From the NCBI RefSeq assembly GCF_005497185.1, contig NZ_RJTN01000001.1, forward strand, positions 372,001 to 436,000: DNA of 64,000 nt, read 5' to 3'. The notes beneath the pieces are model-generated. The model was given only the letters and a program-made list of their open reading frames with translations, was not told the DNA's origin and made no database searches. This DNA is from Pectobacterium polonicum (GTDB lineage: Bacteria; Pseudomonadota; Gammaproteobacteria; Enterobacterales; Enterobacteriaceae). This document shows, in pieces, positions 1 to 8,849 of the stretch; position 1 is the stretch's first letter, and each line of letters starts with the position of its first letter. The translations under genes were made by a program, and so were the position numbers.

Positions 1-58
1 CTTACCTTTATCAATGAAATGTGTCTGTTGGCATCATCAATGGGAAACCGTATGTTCC

Positions 59-1381
59 CTACAAGGGGAAGACCCCGAAGATGACGCAGGCGAACGTCAT
101 GATGACGCTGGCGGCCCAGAGCACAGGAATAGAGAATTTCTGATGGTCGGCGAGATCGACACCCGCGAGACTGACCAGCAGGAAGGTGGCTGGCGTCAGC
201 GGACTAACCGGGAAGCCTGTCGTCATCTGTCCTAATACGGAAGCCTGCGCGACCTGAATCGGCGGTACGCCCAGCATGTCCACCGTGTGAGCAATGACTG
301 GCATGATGCCGAAGTAGTACGAGTCGGGGTCGAACACCAGGCTCAGTGGCATGGAGATCAGGCCGACGATAAACGGAATGTGGGAAGCAAAAGATTCTGG
401 CACAAAGCTGACCGCCGAGAGCGACATGGCTTTCAGCATGCCAGTACCGCTCATGATGCCGGTGAAGGCACCCGCCGCAAACAGGATGCTAGCCATCATC
501 AGCGCCGCTTTAGCATGGGCATTAATGCGTTCTTTCTGCATTTCAACGTTGGGGTAGTTGAACATCAACGCCAGCGTCAGGGCGATCATAAAGGCGACCG
601 TCGGTGAAATTTTGGTAAACACCATGGTGCCGATAACGGCAAGAACCAGTGCAATGTTGACCCAGAACATTTTCGGGCGGCGCAGCGCTTTTTCCGCATC
701 GGTCAGCTCTTTCACATGTGCTTCAGCCGTGATGGATTGCGTACCACCTGCTAGCGGATTACCTGATGCCAGCCCCAGGCGCTTCTCTTCTTTCTTACCC
801 CAGTAATAGCCCATGAGTACCATGAAGGTCAGGCCGCAAAGTTGCGCTGGGATGAGGGGGATAAATAGGTCGTGCGTGGTGGTGTTCAACGCGGCGGCAG
901 CACGGATCATCGGCCCGGTCCACGGCAGGAAGTTAACCCCCGCGCTGAGTGCAGTAATACCAACCAGGATGCGCTTATCCATGCCGAGCTTATTAAATAG
1001 CGGCAGCATCGCGGGAATGGTGATCAGGAAGGTGACGGCACCGTTACCGTCCAGGTGTGCAATCAGTGCTAACACGCCCGTACCGATAATGATTTTTACC
1101 GGGTTGGTGCCGACCATACGTAAGATCCCTTTGATAATAGGATCAAACATACCGGCATCGGTTACCACACCGAAGAAGGCGATGGCAAAAACAAACATCG
1201 CCGCCATCGGTGCTAGTTTGGTGATACCGTCCACCACGTATTTCGCAGTATCGGTGCCGCTACCTGCGGCGAGCGCACCGAGAACCGGAATAACGATGAG
1301 CGCCACCAGAGGCGACATTCGCTTTGTCATGATAAAAAAGAGCAGGGTGGCTATGGTTAGCACCCCGATGAGAGCTAGCAT
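59..1381 (-). CDS. CitMHS-family citrate/proton symporter
   Basis: A 440-residue, almost wholly hydrophobic protein beginning MLALIGVLTIATLLF, with about 11-12 predicted membrane spans and a charged cytoplasmic loop near residues 195-240. Layout and length resemble the CitMHS family (Bacillus CitM/CitH type), which imports citrate complexed with a divalent metal together with protons. Conserved-looking blocks include HLDGNGAVTF near residue 110 and FPVSPLTPATF near 390. The gene is divergent from a LysR regulator across 483 bases, a typical regulator-target arrangement, so induction by a carboxylate ligand is inferred. The TAG stop at 59-61 is intact; downstream sequence carries no recognisable gene before the window edge. 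The exact substrate could be another tricarboxylate or dicarboxylate. Confidence 0.8.
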   Translation of the reverse strand: MLALIGVLTIATLLFFIMTKRMSPLVALIVIPVLGALAAGSGTDTAKYVVDGITKLAPMAAMFVFAIAFFGVVTDAGMFDPIIKGILRMVGTNPVKIIIGTGVLALIAHLDGNGAVTFLITIPAMLPLFNKLGMDKRILVGITALSAGVNFLPWTGPMIRAAAALNTTTHDLFIPLIPAQLCGLTFMVLMGYYWGKKEEKRLGLASGNPLAGGTQSITAEAHVKELTDAEKALRRPKMFWVNIALVLAVIGTMVFTKISPTVAFMIALTLALMFNYPNVEMQKERINAHAKAALMMASILFAAGAFTGIMSGTGMLKAMSLSAVSFVPESFASHIPFIVGLISMPLSLVFDPDSYYFGIMPVIAHTVDMLGVPPIQVAQASVLGQMTTGFPVSPLTPATFLLVSLAGVDLADHQKFSIPVLWAASVIMTFACVIFGVFPL

Positions 1382-1864
1382 AAAAGTTCCTCTTTAATAA
1401 TATATTTGTATGTTGCCTATTTGTTTTATTTACAATAAATTAAACAACTCAATAACAATCCTTGTCATAACTAACAAAACAAATGAGTGCTTACCCCAGA
1501 GTCATTTGATTTTTTGTCTGCACTATTTTTATCACCCTCAACCCTCTTTATACTAACTCGTAATCGCAATGGTTTTATTCGTAAATCTGATGGGTTTATT
1601 TTATTTGTTAATGGTATTAACTGTTCCAATTTTCTTATCAATTTCTAATTGATTGATTTGGTTTGTTTAACTGAGTCTTTTTACGTAATTGTTTTTTATG
1701 ATTTGTGATATTTATCCAGAATGTCCATTTTTATGAATAGTGGGCAGTGCTTGAATGGAATTAAATAAATGCGGGAAGGATCATAAAAATGGCAGTTACT
1801 GTTTTTTTCTATTGAATTTGTTCCTTTCTTACCGGAAACTTAATTTTATTTATATAAAAACACT
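1382..1864. promoter_or_regulatory. Divergent intergenic region, transporter / LysR
   Basis: This 483-base stretch has no credible reading frame and is markedly AT-rich compared with both neighbouring genes. It must contain the two divergent promoters and probably the LysR operator, but I cannot place a convincing -35/-10 pair or a single T-N11-A site with confidence because the A+T bias produces many near matches. Confidence 0.5.
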
Positions 1865-2764
1865 ATGAACTTATCGATAAAACAATTACGAGCCTTTATC
1901 GCGTTGACGGAAACCGATAATTTCACGCGTGCTGCCCAGAAAATAAATCTCTCTCAGCCTGCATTTAGTTCATTAATTGCCGGGTTAGAAGAAGAGGTCG
2001 GCTATCGGCTATTTGACCGCGATACACGTAAAGTGCAACTCAATGCTGATGGTCTCCATTTCATTGATATTGCCCGTCGGCTGGTGCAAACCCATGATGA
2101 TGCCGTCGGTGAGATCAAGTCGTATGCTACGGGGTACAAAGGGAAGATTGTGCTGGCGGTATTGCCGTCAATGGCGGTGGAATGGTTGCCTCAGGTGCTG
2201 GCGCAATATCACCGTGCTTACCCCAAGATTAAGGTTGAACTGCTGGATACGCAGTGGGATCGCTGCCTGAAAGCGGTGCTGGACGGTCGCGCCGATCTGG
2301 CGCTGACGGCAGGACAGCCATCGCCGGGAACGTTCAGCTCTCGCATGCTGTTTGCAGACAGTTTTTATCTGATCTGCCAGAACTCGCACCCGCTGGCGCA
2401 GCGCGACAGTGTTGATGTGACCGATGTGGCGCAATACCCGTTTGTCGGGTTCTGTAAAGGCACCAGCATCCGGCAGTACACCGATCAGCTTATCGAGCCG
2501 GAGGGCTTTAACTATGTGCTGGAAGTACGCCAGTTGACCACCATGATGGGGCTGGTAGCGGCAAATTATGGTGTGAGTATTGTAACGGGGCTGACGCTGT
2601 TCCAGTTCCAGCACAAAGACATTGCGATTATTCCGTTCCGGGATTTATCGTTGCAGCGCGGCATCTATCTGGTGACGGATAAAGAACGCCGGCTGTCGGT
2701 GTGCGCGAAAGAGTTTTATGATTTTCTTCTGGAGCGGGCGGAAAGTTTTGTTCCCGCTGCGTGA
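1865..2764 (+). CDS. LysR-family transcriptional regulator
   Basis: A 299-residue LysR-type regulator of normal family length. Residues 1-60 form the winged helix-turn-helix (IKQLRAFIALTETDNFTRAA, then LSQPAFSSLIAGLEEEVG), and residues 90-295 form the periplasmic-binding-like effector domain. It reads away from the citrate-type transporter and most likely controls it and itself; that is inferred from the arrangement. The ribosome-binding site in front of the ATG is weak (AT-rich leader), suggesting low expression. The effector is unknown; citrate or a related carboxylate is the natural guess. Confidence 0.85.
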   Translation: MNLSIKQLRAFIALTETDNFTRAAQKINLSQPAFSSLIAGLEEEVGYRLFDRDTRKVQLNADGLHFIDIARRLVQTHDDAVGEIKSYATGYKGKIVLAVLPSMAVEWLPQVLAQYHRAYPKIKVELLDTQWDRCLKAVLDGRADLALTAGQPSPGTFSSRMLFADSFYLICQNSHPLAQRDSVDVTDVAQYPFVGFCKGTSIRQYTDQLIEPEGFNYVLEVRQLTTMMGLVAANYGVSIVTGLTLFQFQHKDIAIIPFRDLSLQRGIYLVTDKERRLSVCAKEFYDFLLERAESFVPAA

Positions 2765-2770
2765 GAATCC

Positions 2771-2813
2771 AAACCGCCCGCAGCGTGAGGCTTAACTCAC
2801 GTGCAGGCGGTTT
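2771..2813. terminator. Convergent hairpin between the LysR gene and ypfN
   Basis: AAACCGCC pairs with GGCGGTTT, and an inner GCGTGAG pairs with CTCACGT around a short loop. Both convergent genes end beside it, so it probably serves both strands, although neither side carries a long T run. Confidence 0.5.
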
Positions 2814-2827
2814 GGCGATGACAGATA

Positions 2828-3019
2828 TCAGGGTTTTTTCTGTGGCCAGTCGTCGTCTTCATTGTCCCATTTGTCGTTGTTGTCACGATGCGGGGGCAAT
2901 TTCGGTTTATTGAGCAGAAAACGCGTATGGTCAACGTTGCGCAATTCTTTGATGCCGTTAATCAGCATGCCTATCAGGATAATCAGGATTATCCACCAGT
3001 AATCAGCCAGCCATGCCAT
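2828..3019 (-). CDS. ypfN: YpfN-like small inner-membrane protein (UPF0370)
   Basis: A 63-residue protein with one membrane span near the N-terminus ([20 protein letters not shown]) followed by a hydrophilic tail rich in D, N, W and K. It matches E. coli YpfN in length and in the [16 protein letters not shown] segment. I start it at the ATG at 3019 because it aligns with YpfN and has GAGG seven bases upstream; an upstream GTG at 3025 overlaps the stop of the preceding peptidase gene but lies too close to that ribosome-binding site. It is the last gene of the yffB-dapE-peptidase-ypfN run. Function is unknown. Confidence 0.85.
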   Translation of the reverse strand: MAWLADYWWIILIILIGMLINGIKELRNVDHTRFLLNKPKLPPHRDNNDKWDNEDDDWPQKKP

Positions 3020-3021
3020 GG

Positions 3022-3696
3022 TCACGCCTCATCAACGTTATGAATGTAACGGGTAAACAGCTGCGGCAAGTGCTGGCAAAGCCAGTGGTAGCCTGCAATA
3101 TCTTCATCTTGCCAGGCGGCAAGGATGAGATCCGGTGTAAGCAGTTCTTCCGCATACTGCGCTAATGGATAATAGCTGATATGCCAGGGTTCGACTGCGA
3201 CACCGCCGAGATCGTGCGCATAAGGCCGATAAAAACCGTATTCATGCATGTGTGCACTCAGCCACGCATTCAGCGCGGTAAAATAACCGCCTTCTTCATA
3301 TTCCCACGGTTCCAACTGAAGCGAACGGCCTGAGGGTAATAAATCGGGATCGTAGACATCGAGATCGCTGCCCCAATGGTGACGGCTGGAGCCGGGCATG
3401 GCTGACCAGCGTAGAATAGCTTCACAGCGCTCGCCGTCGTCCATAGACGAGACATCCAGCGGCTGGCTGTTGGCATCCATGACGGGACGCTCGCCGCGAA
3501 ACTTGCTATTCCAGATCTGACGCTGGCGCTCAAAATCGCGAAACGTGCTGGCGGGCTGTAGGTTGAATCCTGCCGTTTTGGCCGCGTGCTGTAGTGCCAG
3601 AAACGCCATTACCGCCTCTGGCTGAAGACGATGGCGACCGTGTAAAGCGACCAGATGCTGGTCGCTTTTACCGGTTAACATAGCTGGCGTCATCAT
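3022..3696 (-). CDS. M15-family peptidase (D-Ala-D-Ala carboxypeptidase-like)
   Basis: A protein of about 224 residues starting [10 protein letters not shown]. It carries the two M15/VanY metal-binding motifs: [14 protein letters not shown] (HxxGxxxD type) and VEPWHISY (ExxH type). The family cleaves D-Ala-D-Ala or related peptidoglycan peptides. No signal peptide is apparent, so a cytoplasmic cell-wall recycling role or an unusual export route is possible. The ATG at 3696 overlaps the dapE stop as ATGA, indicating translational coupling; the next ATG (3693) is an alternative. E. coli has no gene at this place between dapE and ypfN. Coupling to dapE (diaminopimelate synthesis) suggests a peptidoglycan-related role, which is inference. 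Confidence 0.8.
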   Translation of the reverse strand: MMTPAMLTGKSDQHLVALHGRHRLQPEAVMAFLALQHAAKTAGFNLQPASTFRDFERQRQIWNSKFRGERPVMDANSQPLDVSSMDDGERCEAILRWSAMPGSSRHHWGSDLDVYDPDLLPSGRSLQLEPWEYEEGGYFTALNAWLSAHMHEYGFYRPYAHDLGGVAVEPWHISYYPLAQYAEELLTPDLILAAWQDEDIAGYHWLCQHLPQLFTRYIHNVDEA

Positions 3697-4820
3697 GCGA
3701 TGAGCTGCTCCATAATGCGCTGGTACATGCGGCTCAGTAGTTGCAGGTCTGCCGCGCTGACGCATTCGTCCACTTTATGGATCGTGGCATTGACGGGCCC
3801 CAGTTCAACCACCTGTGCGCCCATGCGCGCAATGAATCGGCCATCGGAGGTGCCGCCATTTGTCAGCAGCTCTGGGGTGACCTCGTTGTAATGCTCGACG
3901 GCATTCACCACGGCATCGACCAGCTCGCCGCGTGCGGTCAGGAATGGCTGGCCGGAGAGCTTCCAGTCAATGGTGTAATTAAGCTGGTGGCGATCCAGTA
4001 ATTCAGCTACACGCTGCTGAATTAACACATCCGTTAATTCGGTGCTGAAGCGGAAATTGAACTGTACAAACAGCTCACCTGGAATGACGTTATTGCTACC
4101 CGTACCCGCCTGAATATTGGCGATTTGCATGGTGGTTGGCGGGAAGAATTCGTTGCCCTGATCCCACTCGGTAGCGATCAGCTCGTTGAGTGCCGGTGCT
4201 GCACGGTGAACCGGGTTGTCTGCCAGATGAGGATAGGCAACGTGTCCTTGCACGCCGTGTACGCGCAAATTCGCGGTGATAGAACCACGGCGGCCATTTT
4301 TTACCACATCGCCCACGACATGCGTACTGGACGGTTCGCCGACCAGGCAATAGTCCAACCGCTCGTTACGGGCCATCAGCGCCTCGACCACTTTTACCGT
4401 GCCGTTAACGGCGCTGGCTTCTTCGTCCGACGTAATCAGAAACGCCAGACGCCCCTGATGGTTGGGATGGGCAGCGACGAAACGCTCGGCGGCAATCACC
4501 ATGGCGGCCAGTGAACCTTTCATGTCCGCCGCGCCGCGGCCGTACAACATGCCGTCACGAATGATGGGTTCAAACGGCGGATGCTGCCAGTGGCTTTCAT
4601 CGCCGCTGGGAACCACGTCGGTGTGTCCGGCGAAGGCCAATGTTTTTCCTGTGCCGCGCCATGCCCAGAAATTTTGGGTATCGCCAAAATCCATCGCTTC
4701 GACGGTAAAGCCGATCGCCGTCAGGCGTTCAATCATGAGTGCCTGGCAGCCCTCGTCATTTGGGCTGAGGGAAGGGCGTTTAATTAACTGTTGAGCGAGC
4801 TCTATGACTGGGCAAGACAC
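3693..4820 (-). CDS. dapE: Succinyl-diaminopimelate desuccinylase
   Basis: Hydrolyses N-succinyl-L,L-diaminopimelate in the lysine and meso-diaminopimelate pathway. At 375 residues it equals E. coli DapE. The M20 di-zinc site is visible: H66 and D68 in [10 protein letters not shown]99 in [10 protein letters not shown] and catalytic E133/E134 in ITSDEEASA. The start is GTG at 4820, matching the E. coli N-terminus (SCPVIEL) and preceded by GGAGA; longer in-frame extensions run into yffB and are rejected. It begins two bases after the yffB stop and ends in an ATGA overlap with the peptidase gene, so the run is clearly an operon. Confidence 0.97.
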   Translation of the reverse strand: MSCPVIELAQQLIKRPSLSPNDEGCQALMIERLTAIGFTVEAMDFGDTQNFWAWRGTGKTLAFAGHTDVVPSGDESHWQHPPFEPIIRDGMLYGRGAADMKGSLAAMVIAAERFVAAHPNHQGRLAFLITSDEEASAVNGTVKVVEALMARNERLDYCLVGEPSSTHVVGDVVKNGRRGSITANLRVHGVQGHVAYPHLADNPVHRAAPALNELIATEWDQGNEFFPPTTMQIANIQAGTGSNNVIPGELFVQFNFRFSTELTDVLIQQRVAELLDRHQLNYTIDWKLSGQPFLTARGELVDAVVNAVEHYNEVTPELLTNGGTSDGRFIARMGAQVVELGPVNATIHKVDECVSAADLQLLSRMYQRIMEQLIA

Positions 4821-4821
4821 G

Positions 4822-5199
4822 TTATTTGTTCTCCGCAATAAATTTCTGATAGCTGTCGATACTGAATCCAAGTAGCGCATTACCGTCATCGGCAATCAGC
4901 AACGGTCGTTTAATCACAGCTGGCTGTTCCAGCATCAGATTTTTGGCAGCTTCTGCGCTGTCACCGGTATCGCTGTTGATCCGTTCACGCAGTTCTTCGC
5001 TGAGTTTACGCCAGGTCGTTCCGCGCGTGTTGAGTAAGGCCTGAAAACCCAATTGGTCGATAAAACGCTGTAGTTGCTGTGCATCCAGACCATCGGCGCG
5101 ATAATCATGAAAATGGTACGCTACCTGTTGATCTTCCAGCCAGCGGCGCGCTTTCTTTATAGTGTCACAATTTTTAATGCCGTACATGGTCAGCGCCAT
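4822..5199 (-). CDS. yffB: ArsC-family reductase YffB
   Basis: A 125-residue thioredoxin-fold protein of the Spx/ArsC family. One redox-type cysteine (C11) lies in [13 protein letters not shown], and the ArsC-like segment VIKRPLLI appears near residue 95. It lacks the extra cysteines of true arsenate reductases, and E. coli YffB is a related protein whose physiological substrate is unsettled. It heads the dapE operon and is divergent from ypfM, as in E. coli. M5 is a possible alternative start. Confidence 0.88.
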   Translation of the reverse strand: MALTMYGIKNCDTIKKARRWLEDQQVAYHFHDYRADGLDAQQLQRFIDQLGFQALLNTRGTTWRKLSEELRERINSDTGDSAEAAKNLMLEQPAVIKRPLLIADDGNALLGFSIDSYQKFIAENK

Positions 5200-5369
5200 A
5201 GAGGGAAAATCCTTTCTGCTTATTGGGTTGCATGACGATTGCTGTACTGGGCAGCATGGCTCGACGGAGCCTAATCGTGCGATAGCCCAGCATGCCGAAA
5301 AAAGGCGGGGAGATCTACTGTGAACTGTGTAGCAGAAATAGGTGCTAGTACACTTTTTATACTTTCATA

Positions 5370-5403
5370 ACACTTTTACCTGATTAAAAAGTGTGCGTAT
5401 AAT
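5370..5403 (+). promoter_or_regulatory. Candidate ypfM promoter with overlapping inverted repeat
   Basis: TTTACC at 5375-5380 and TATAAT at 5398-5403 are separated by 17 bases and lie about 30 bases before ypfM. A perfect 8-base inverted repeat, ACACTTTT (5370-5377) and AAAAGTGT (5387-5394), covers the -35 box and spacer, in the position of a repressor operator. The regulator is unknown. Confidence 0.5.
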
Positions 5404-5432
5404 GCGTCGCCGTTAATCACCAAGAGGTTCGC

Positions 5433-5492
5433 ATGGTAGAAGTAGAAGTGAGTACTTGGAAAGATTTTATTGAAGCAATGTTACGTAAATAA
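5433..5492 (+). CDS. ypfM: YpfM small protein (19 residues)
   Basis: A 19-codon reading frame, MVEVEVSTWKDFIEAMLRK, preceded by the ribosome-binding site AAGAGG. It closely matches the E. coli small protein YpfM, which shares the WKDFIE.MLRK core and the same place divergent from yffB. The sequence suggests a short amphipathic helix. Its function is unknown in any species I can recall. A strong terminator follows at 5546, so it is an independent transcription unit. Confidence 0.85.
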   Translation: MVEVEVSTWKDFIEAMLRK

Positions 5493-5545
5493 TAACGAGA
5501 AGTACTGTTAGTCATTGCATACCAGGAATAAAATCATACGAATAA

Positions 5546-5577
5546 GCAGTATTGAGTCTCTCAATACTGCTTTTTTT
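5546..5577 (+). terminator. Rho-independent terminator after ypfM
   Basis: A perfect 10-bp stem, GCAGTATTGA and TCAATACTGC, with a 5-base loop, followed by seven T residues. Confidence 0.9.
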
Positions 5578-5824
5578 CTATGTGAAAAGGGGAAACCTGA
5601 GTGAATAAAAGAGGGTATTATTAAATATTGGCTATGATTTTTAATATTTATTAAATTCAATAAATTATTGGATTCGTCTCGTTTCCCTTAGTGATGCAGT
5701 CACGATCGATATGGCGCTAAAAAAGAGGAAATTTATCTCAAATGACAGCTATTGTGCTATGAGCTTAGCTACTTTGGCTGATCCTGCATCTTACTGTGCT
5801 AGGACATGGGGCGATTCGGCGTGT

Positions 5825-5975
5825 GAGCATTTCAATGGCGGCGTTAACTTTCGCAGGGCGAAAGCGTGCGATAGGAAATACAGCATAAATATATCGCACC
5901 GCATTGATTGCGGCATTAACTGCGCGTTATCCTGATGTTAAATTGGATGTTGCGCTGCAAATCGGTGCGAAAGTA
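5825..5975 (+). pseudogene. Remnant of a LysR-family regulator gene
   Basis: Two frames here read like the start of a LysR effector domain. One gives KYSINISHRI (around 5877-5905), typical of the GxLRINISHRIA segment. The adjacent frame, from 5901, gives ALIAALTARYPDVKLDVAL, the next LysR block. They are joined only by a frameshift, and neither the helix-turn-helix region nor the rest of the effector domain is visible. I read this as a decayed regulator fragment beside the NTF2-like gene it may once have controlled. The remaining bases between the ypfM terminator and the fragment show nothing recognisable. Confidence 0.6.
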
Positions 5976-6007
5976 GCGACCAGCAAGATAAAATGGGGTT
6001 AATGGTT

Positions 6008-6397
6008 ATGACAACAAATTTGGATATTATTAAAGCGACCTATGAAGGGACGTCCGCAGAGAATGGTAAAAATCTACTGGCTGTTTTGGCACCGGATGCA
6101 ACATGGACAGAGGCGGCTGGCTTTCCCTATGCGGGGACTTATGTTGGGCCTCAGCAGATTGTTGATGGGGTCTTTCACCGGTTAGGTACGGAGTGGAAAG
6201 ACTATCAGGCCAAAGTACATACTTACTTGGCGGATGGCGATCGTGTTGCCGCATTTGGCGTGTATTCGGGTACTTATCTTAAAACGGGTAAATCCATGAC
6301 CGCAACGTTTGCGCATTTATATCATCTTCAAGATGGCAAGATCGTGAAAATGGAGCAGTATGTGGACAGCGAGAAGGTTCAAGAAGCCCTTCGTTAA
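6008..6397 (+). CDS. NTF2-like / SnoaL-like domain protein
   Basis: About 129 residues forming a single NTF2-like alpha+beta cone domain: a helical N-terminus (LDIIKATYEGTSAENGKNLL), the LAPDATWTEAAGFPYAGTYVG segment in two halves, and a sheet region ending ATFAHLYHLQDGKIVKMEQY. The family includes ketosteroid isomerase-like enzymes and many of unknown substrate. Starts at 5993, 6002 and 6008 are all possible; 6008 gives the usual family N-terminus, but no start has a strong ribosome-binding site. It follows the LysR remnant and ends toward the racemase gene. I cannot assign a reaction. Confidence 0.75.
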   Translation: MTTNLDIIKATYEGTSAENGKNLLAVLAPDATWTEAAGFPYAGTYVGPQQIVDGVFHRLGTEWKDYQAKVHTYLADGDRVAAFGVYSGTYLKTGKSMTATFAHLYHLQDGKIVKMEQYVDSEKVQEALR

Positions 6398-6503
6398 TGA
6401 TGTCGTCACTATAATTGCTACATTCTGGGCTAACGGTAAACAGATGGTAAAGGTTAGCCACAGTAGTAGGAATCTGTCTAACGCTTAGGCCGCGCTAATG
6501 AAC

Positions 6504-6553
6504 GTATCACCGGTGCCTATATTAGTGGCAACCGGGTGATACTGTTTGTTTTA
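6504..6553. terminator. Convergent terminator, NTF2-like / racemase genes
   Basis: GTATCACC pairs with GGTGATAC, extended by GGTGCC with GGCAACC, and is followed on the plus strand by TGTTTGTTTTAT. It lies between two convergent genes. Confidence 0.55.
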
Positions 6554-6576
6554 TCTGTATGCGCTATTACATCGGT

Positions 6577-7281
6577 TTACGCCATATTAAGCGCGAATTT
6601 CGCAGCGGCAATCGCGTGGAGCTTGCTGGTATCAAAAAGAGGAACTTTCGCATCTTCAGCGCCGATTAATAGTGGGATCTCTGTACAGCCAAGAATGATA
6701 CCTTCTGCGCCTTGCTGTTCAAGCTGCTGGATAATGTCCCGATACACCTGTCGCGAGGTGTCGTTAATGTTCCCCAGACACAGTTCGTCGTAAATGATGC
6801 GGTTAACGGCTTCTTTCCCCACCGGGTCGGGAACAATCACGTCTACGCCAAACCGTTCCTGAATGCGCTGGCGATAAAAGTCTTGTTCCATCGTGTAGCG
6901 GGTGCCGAGCAAACCGACTTTCTTCAATCCGTGCTGTTTCAGACTGGCTCCGGTAGCATCGGCAATATGTAAAAGGGGCCGCTGGCTGGCGCGTTCAACG
7001 TCATCAGCGACCTTATGCATCGTGTTGGTACAGATGATGATAGCGTCTGCCCCCGCCTGACGTAATCCTATGGCGATATTACCCAGCACGGTAGCGGCCT
7101 GCGCCCAATCACCTTGTGACTGCAACCGTTCGATCTCGTGAAAATCCACGCTGTGCAGGATGATTTTGGCGGAGTGCAGGCCACCCAGTTGGTTTTTCAC
7201 ATATTCGTTAATCATGCGATAATACGGGATAGTGGATTCCCAGCTCATGCCCCCGATCAGACCCAGCGTTTTGCTTACCAT
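6577..7281 (-). CDS. Aspartate/glutamate racemase family protein
   Basis: A 234-residue protein of the Asp/Glu/hydantoin racemase superfamily. The two catalytic cysteines are C84 in IIICTNTMHK and C199 in IILGCTEIPLL, with the family N-terminus LGLIGGMSWEST. Such enzymes interconvert L- and D-amino acids by a two-base mechanism; the nearest E. coli relative I recall is YgeA. The start at 7281 has GGGAGA six bases upstream; a 41-residue extension lacks family similarity. The gene stands alone. D-aspartate, D-glutamate or a broader amino-acid substrate are all possible. Confidence 0.88.
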   Translation of the reverse strand: MVSKTLGLIGGMSWESTIPYYRMINEYVKNQLGGLHSAKIILHSVDFHEIERLQSQGDWAQAATVLGNIAIGLRQAGADAIIICTNTMHKVADDVERASQRPLLHIADATGASLKQHGLKKVGLLGTRYTMEQDFYRQRIQERFGVDVIVPDPVGKEAVNRIIYDELCLGNINDTSRQVYRDIIQQLEQQGAEGIILGCTEIPLLIGAEDAKVPLFDTSKLHAIAAAKFALNMA

Positions 7282-7499
7282 CGTGTCTCCCTTCGATATC
7301 ATAAAAAGTAATGAATCAGCCAGAACTGAACTCTCCGCGTTCTGCATCGGATTAAAATAGGACAACGGGGGGACTCGGTATACATTTTTAGCGACTTTTA
7401 TCACTTTTTATCCAACTTCAACTGGACAAAAGGTCAATCTATTGTTGTACTGTACGTGACACAGATTTTGTGTCTTTCATTCATGTAAAGGTAAGTTTG

Positions 7500-7709
7500 A
7501 TGTCTAAGATTAAAGGTAGTGTTAAGTGGTTTAATGAGTCCAAGGGCTTCGGTTTCATTACTCCAGAAGATGGTAGCAAAGACGTGTTCGTACACTTCTC
7601 TGCCATCCAGAGCAATGGTTTCAAAACTCTGGCTGAAGGTCAGCGTGTAGAGTTCGAAATCACTGACGGTGCCAAAGGTCCTTCTGCTGCTAACGTTAAC
7701 GCTATTTAA
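7500..7709 (+). CDS. cspE: Cold shock-like protein CspE
   Basis: A 69-residue single cold-shock domain nearly identical to E. coli CspE. The RNA-binding motifs are KGFGFI (residues 15-20) and VFVHF (29-33). CspE is a constitutive RNA chaperone and transcription antiterminator. The start at 7500 gives the standard MSKIKG N-terminus; in-frame codons upstream are leader. The cspE-crcB-tatE-lipA neighbourhood matches E. coli. Confidence 0.97.
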   Translation: MSKIKGSVKWFNESKGFGFITPEDGSKDVFVHFSAIQSNGFKTLAEGQRVEFEITDGAKGPSAANVNAI

Positions 7710-7727
7710 TTATACCGATTTCGTGAA

Positions 7728-7754
7728 AAACCCGCCAATGGCGGGTTTTTTTTG
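7728..7754. terminator. Terminator between cspE and crcB
   Basis: AAACCCGCC pairs with GGCGGGTTT around AAT, followed by a run of T. The genes are convergent, and the A run before the stem lets it work on both strands. Confidence 0.9.
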
Positions 7755-7774
7755 CTTTATTTTTCATGATGGTG

Positions 7775-8158
7775 TCAGAGTGTTGCCACCCAAGTGACCA
7801 AGGCAAACGCCAGTGCGGTCATAAGCAATGAACCCGCCAGATTCAACAGCACGTGCAACCCCGCCGCCGCTAGCTGCCCGCTTTGCAGAAACATAATGAC
7901 TTCGGCAGAAAAGGTCGAAAACGTCGTTAAACCGCCGCACAGACCGGTGGTAATCAATATTTTCCAGTCTTGATCAAGATGAGGATGACGCAGGAAGAAG
8001 GCTAACGCGCCGCCAATAACGAAAGCACCAATCAGGTTGGCAAGCAGGGTACCTAAAGGCAACGTTGGATACAGATTGTTAAACTTAACGCCTAACTGCC
8101 AGCGCGCCACGCTACCGACTCCGCCACCAATAAATACTGCGAGTAATGTACTAAGCAT
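7775..8158 (-). CDS. crcB: Fluoride ion channel (Fluc)
   Basis: A 127-residue, four-helix membrane protein that works as an antiparallel dimer to export fluoride. Family marks include [10 protein letters not shown] at residues 11-20, the asparagine N41 in ANLIGAF, and the phenylalanine-box segment [10 protein letters not shown] at 75-84. The length is typical. A fluoride riboswitch lies in its 5' leader at 8251-8340, so expression is expected to rise when fluoride enters the cell. It converges on cspE. Confidence 0.96.
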   Translation of the reverse strand: MLSTLLAVFIGGGVGSVARWQLGVKFNNLYPTLPLGTLLANLIGAFVIGGALAFFLRHPHLDQDWKILITTGLCGGLTTFSTFSAEVIMFLQSGQLAAAGLHVLLNLAGSLLMTALAFALVTWVATL

Positions 8159-8250
8159 AGAAACCTTTCTTGGATTGTTTTTTTACCTAGATTGTTTTTG
8201 CGATCTCGGAGAGTGTTGGGCAGGACGCTACGCCCTCTCTGCGAGGTGGA

Positions 8251-8340
8251 CGTAGACATCATTAGCCGAGTGGCGGTTGTACCCTGTTTTGAGGCTGTCA
8301 GCGCTTTGGCTGCGCCAGGGTAGGGAGGAATGTCATCTCC
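8251..8340 (-). ncRNA. Fluoride riboswitch (crcB motif)
   Basis: The minus strand from 8340 reads GGAGATGACATTCCTCC, then a variable stretch, then ACAACCGCCACTCGG and CTAATGATGTCTACG, ending at 8251. These are the conserved blocks of the crcB RNA: the 5' GGNGAUG...CCUCC stem, the AACCGCC pseudoknot strand and the 3' UGAUGAYNYCUACG block. An extra stem, TACCCTG with CAGGGTA, encloses about 32 bases between the first two blocks. About 90 bases separate the aptamer from the crcB start. Ligand binding of fluoride is established for the family; here it is inferred from the match and the downstream gene. Confidence 0.88.
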
Positions 8341-8491
8341 GCGTAGTGTGGGAAGTGTACGCCGTCAGACGGGATTTTTGTAGTGATGCAGAGGGGAAAG
8401 TTGTAAAGCAATCTGAATACGGGCGAAAACGCTCGTGCGCGTCTTACTTTGTTACAGATGGAGATTGTGTCGTGCTGCATAAGGTTTTACA

Positions 8492-8755
<264 letters not shown>

Positions 8756-8849
8756 AAGCGCTGAAGATTTTTTCTACAGCGTGCTTTGTAGAGAAGAGAA
8801 TAGTCTCGTTTGCTGGCGTCTCCAGCCTCTGTAAATCAGGTAGGTTTGT

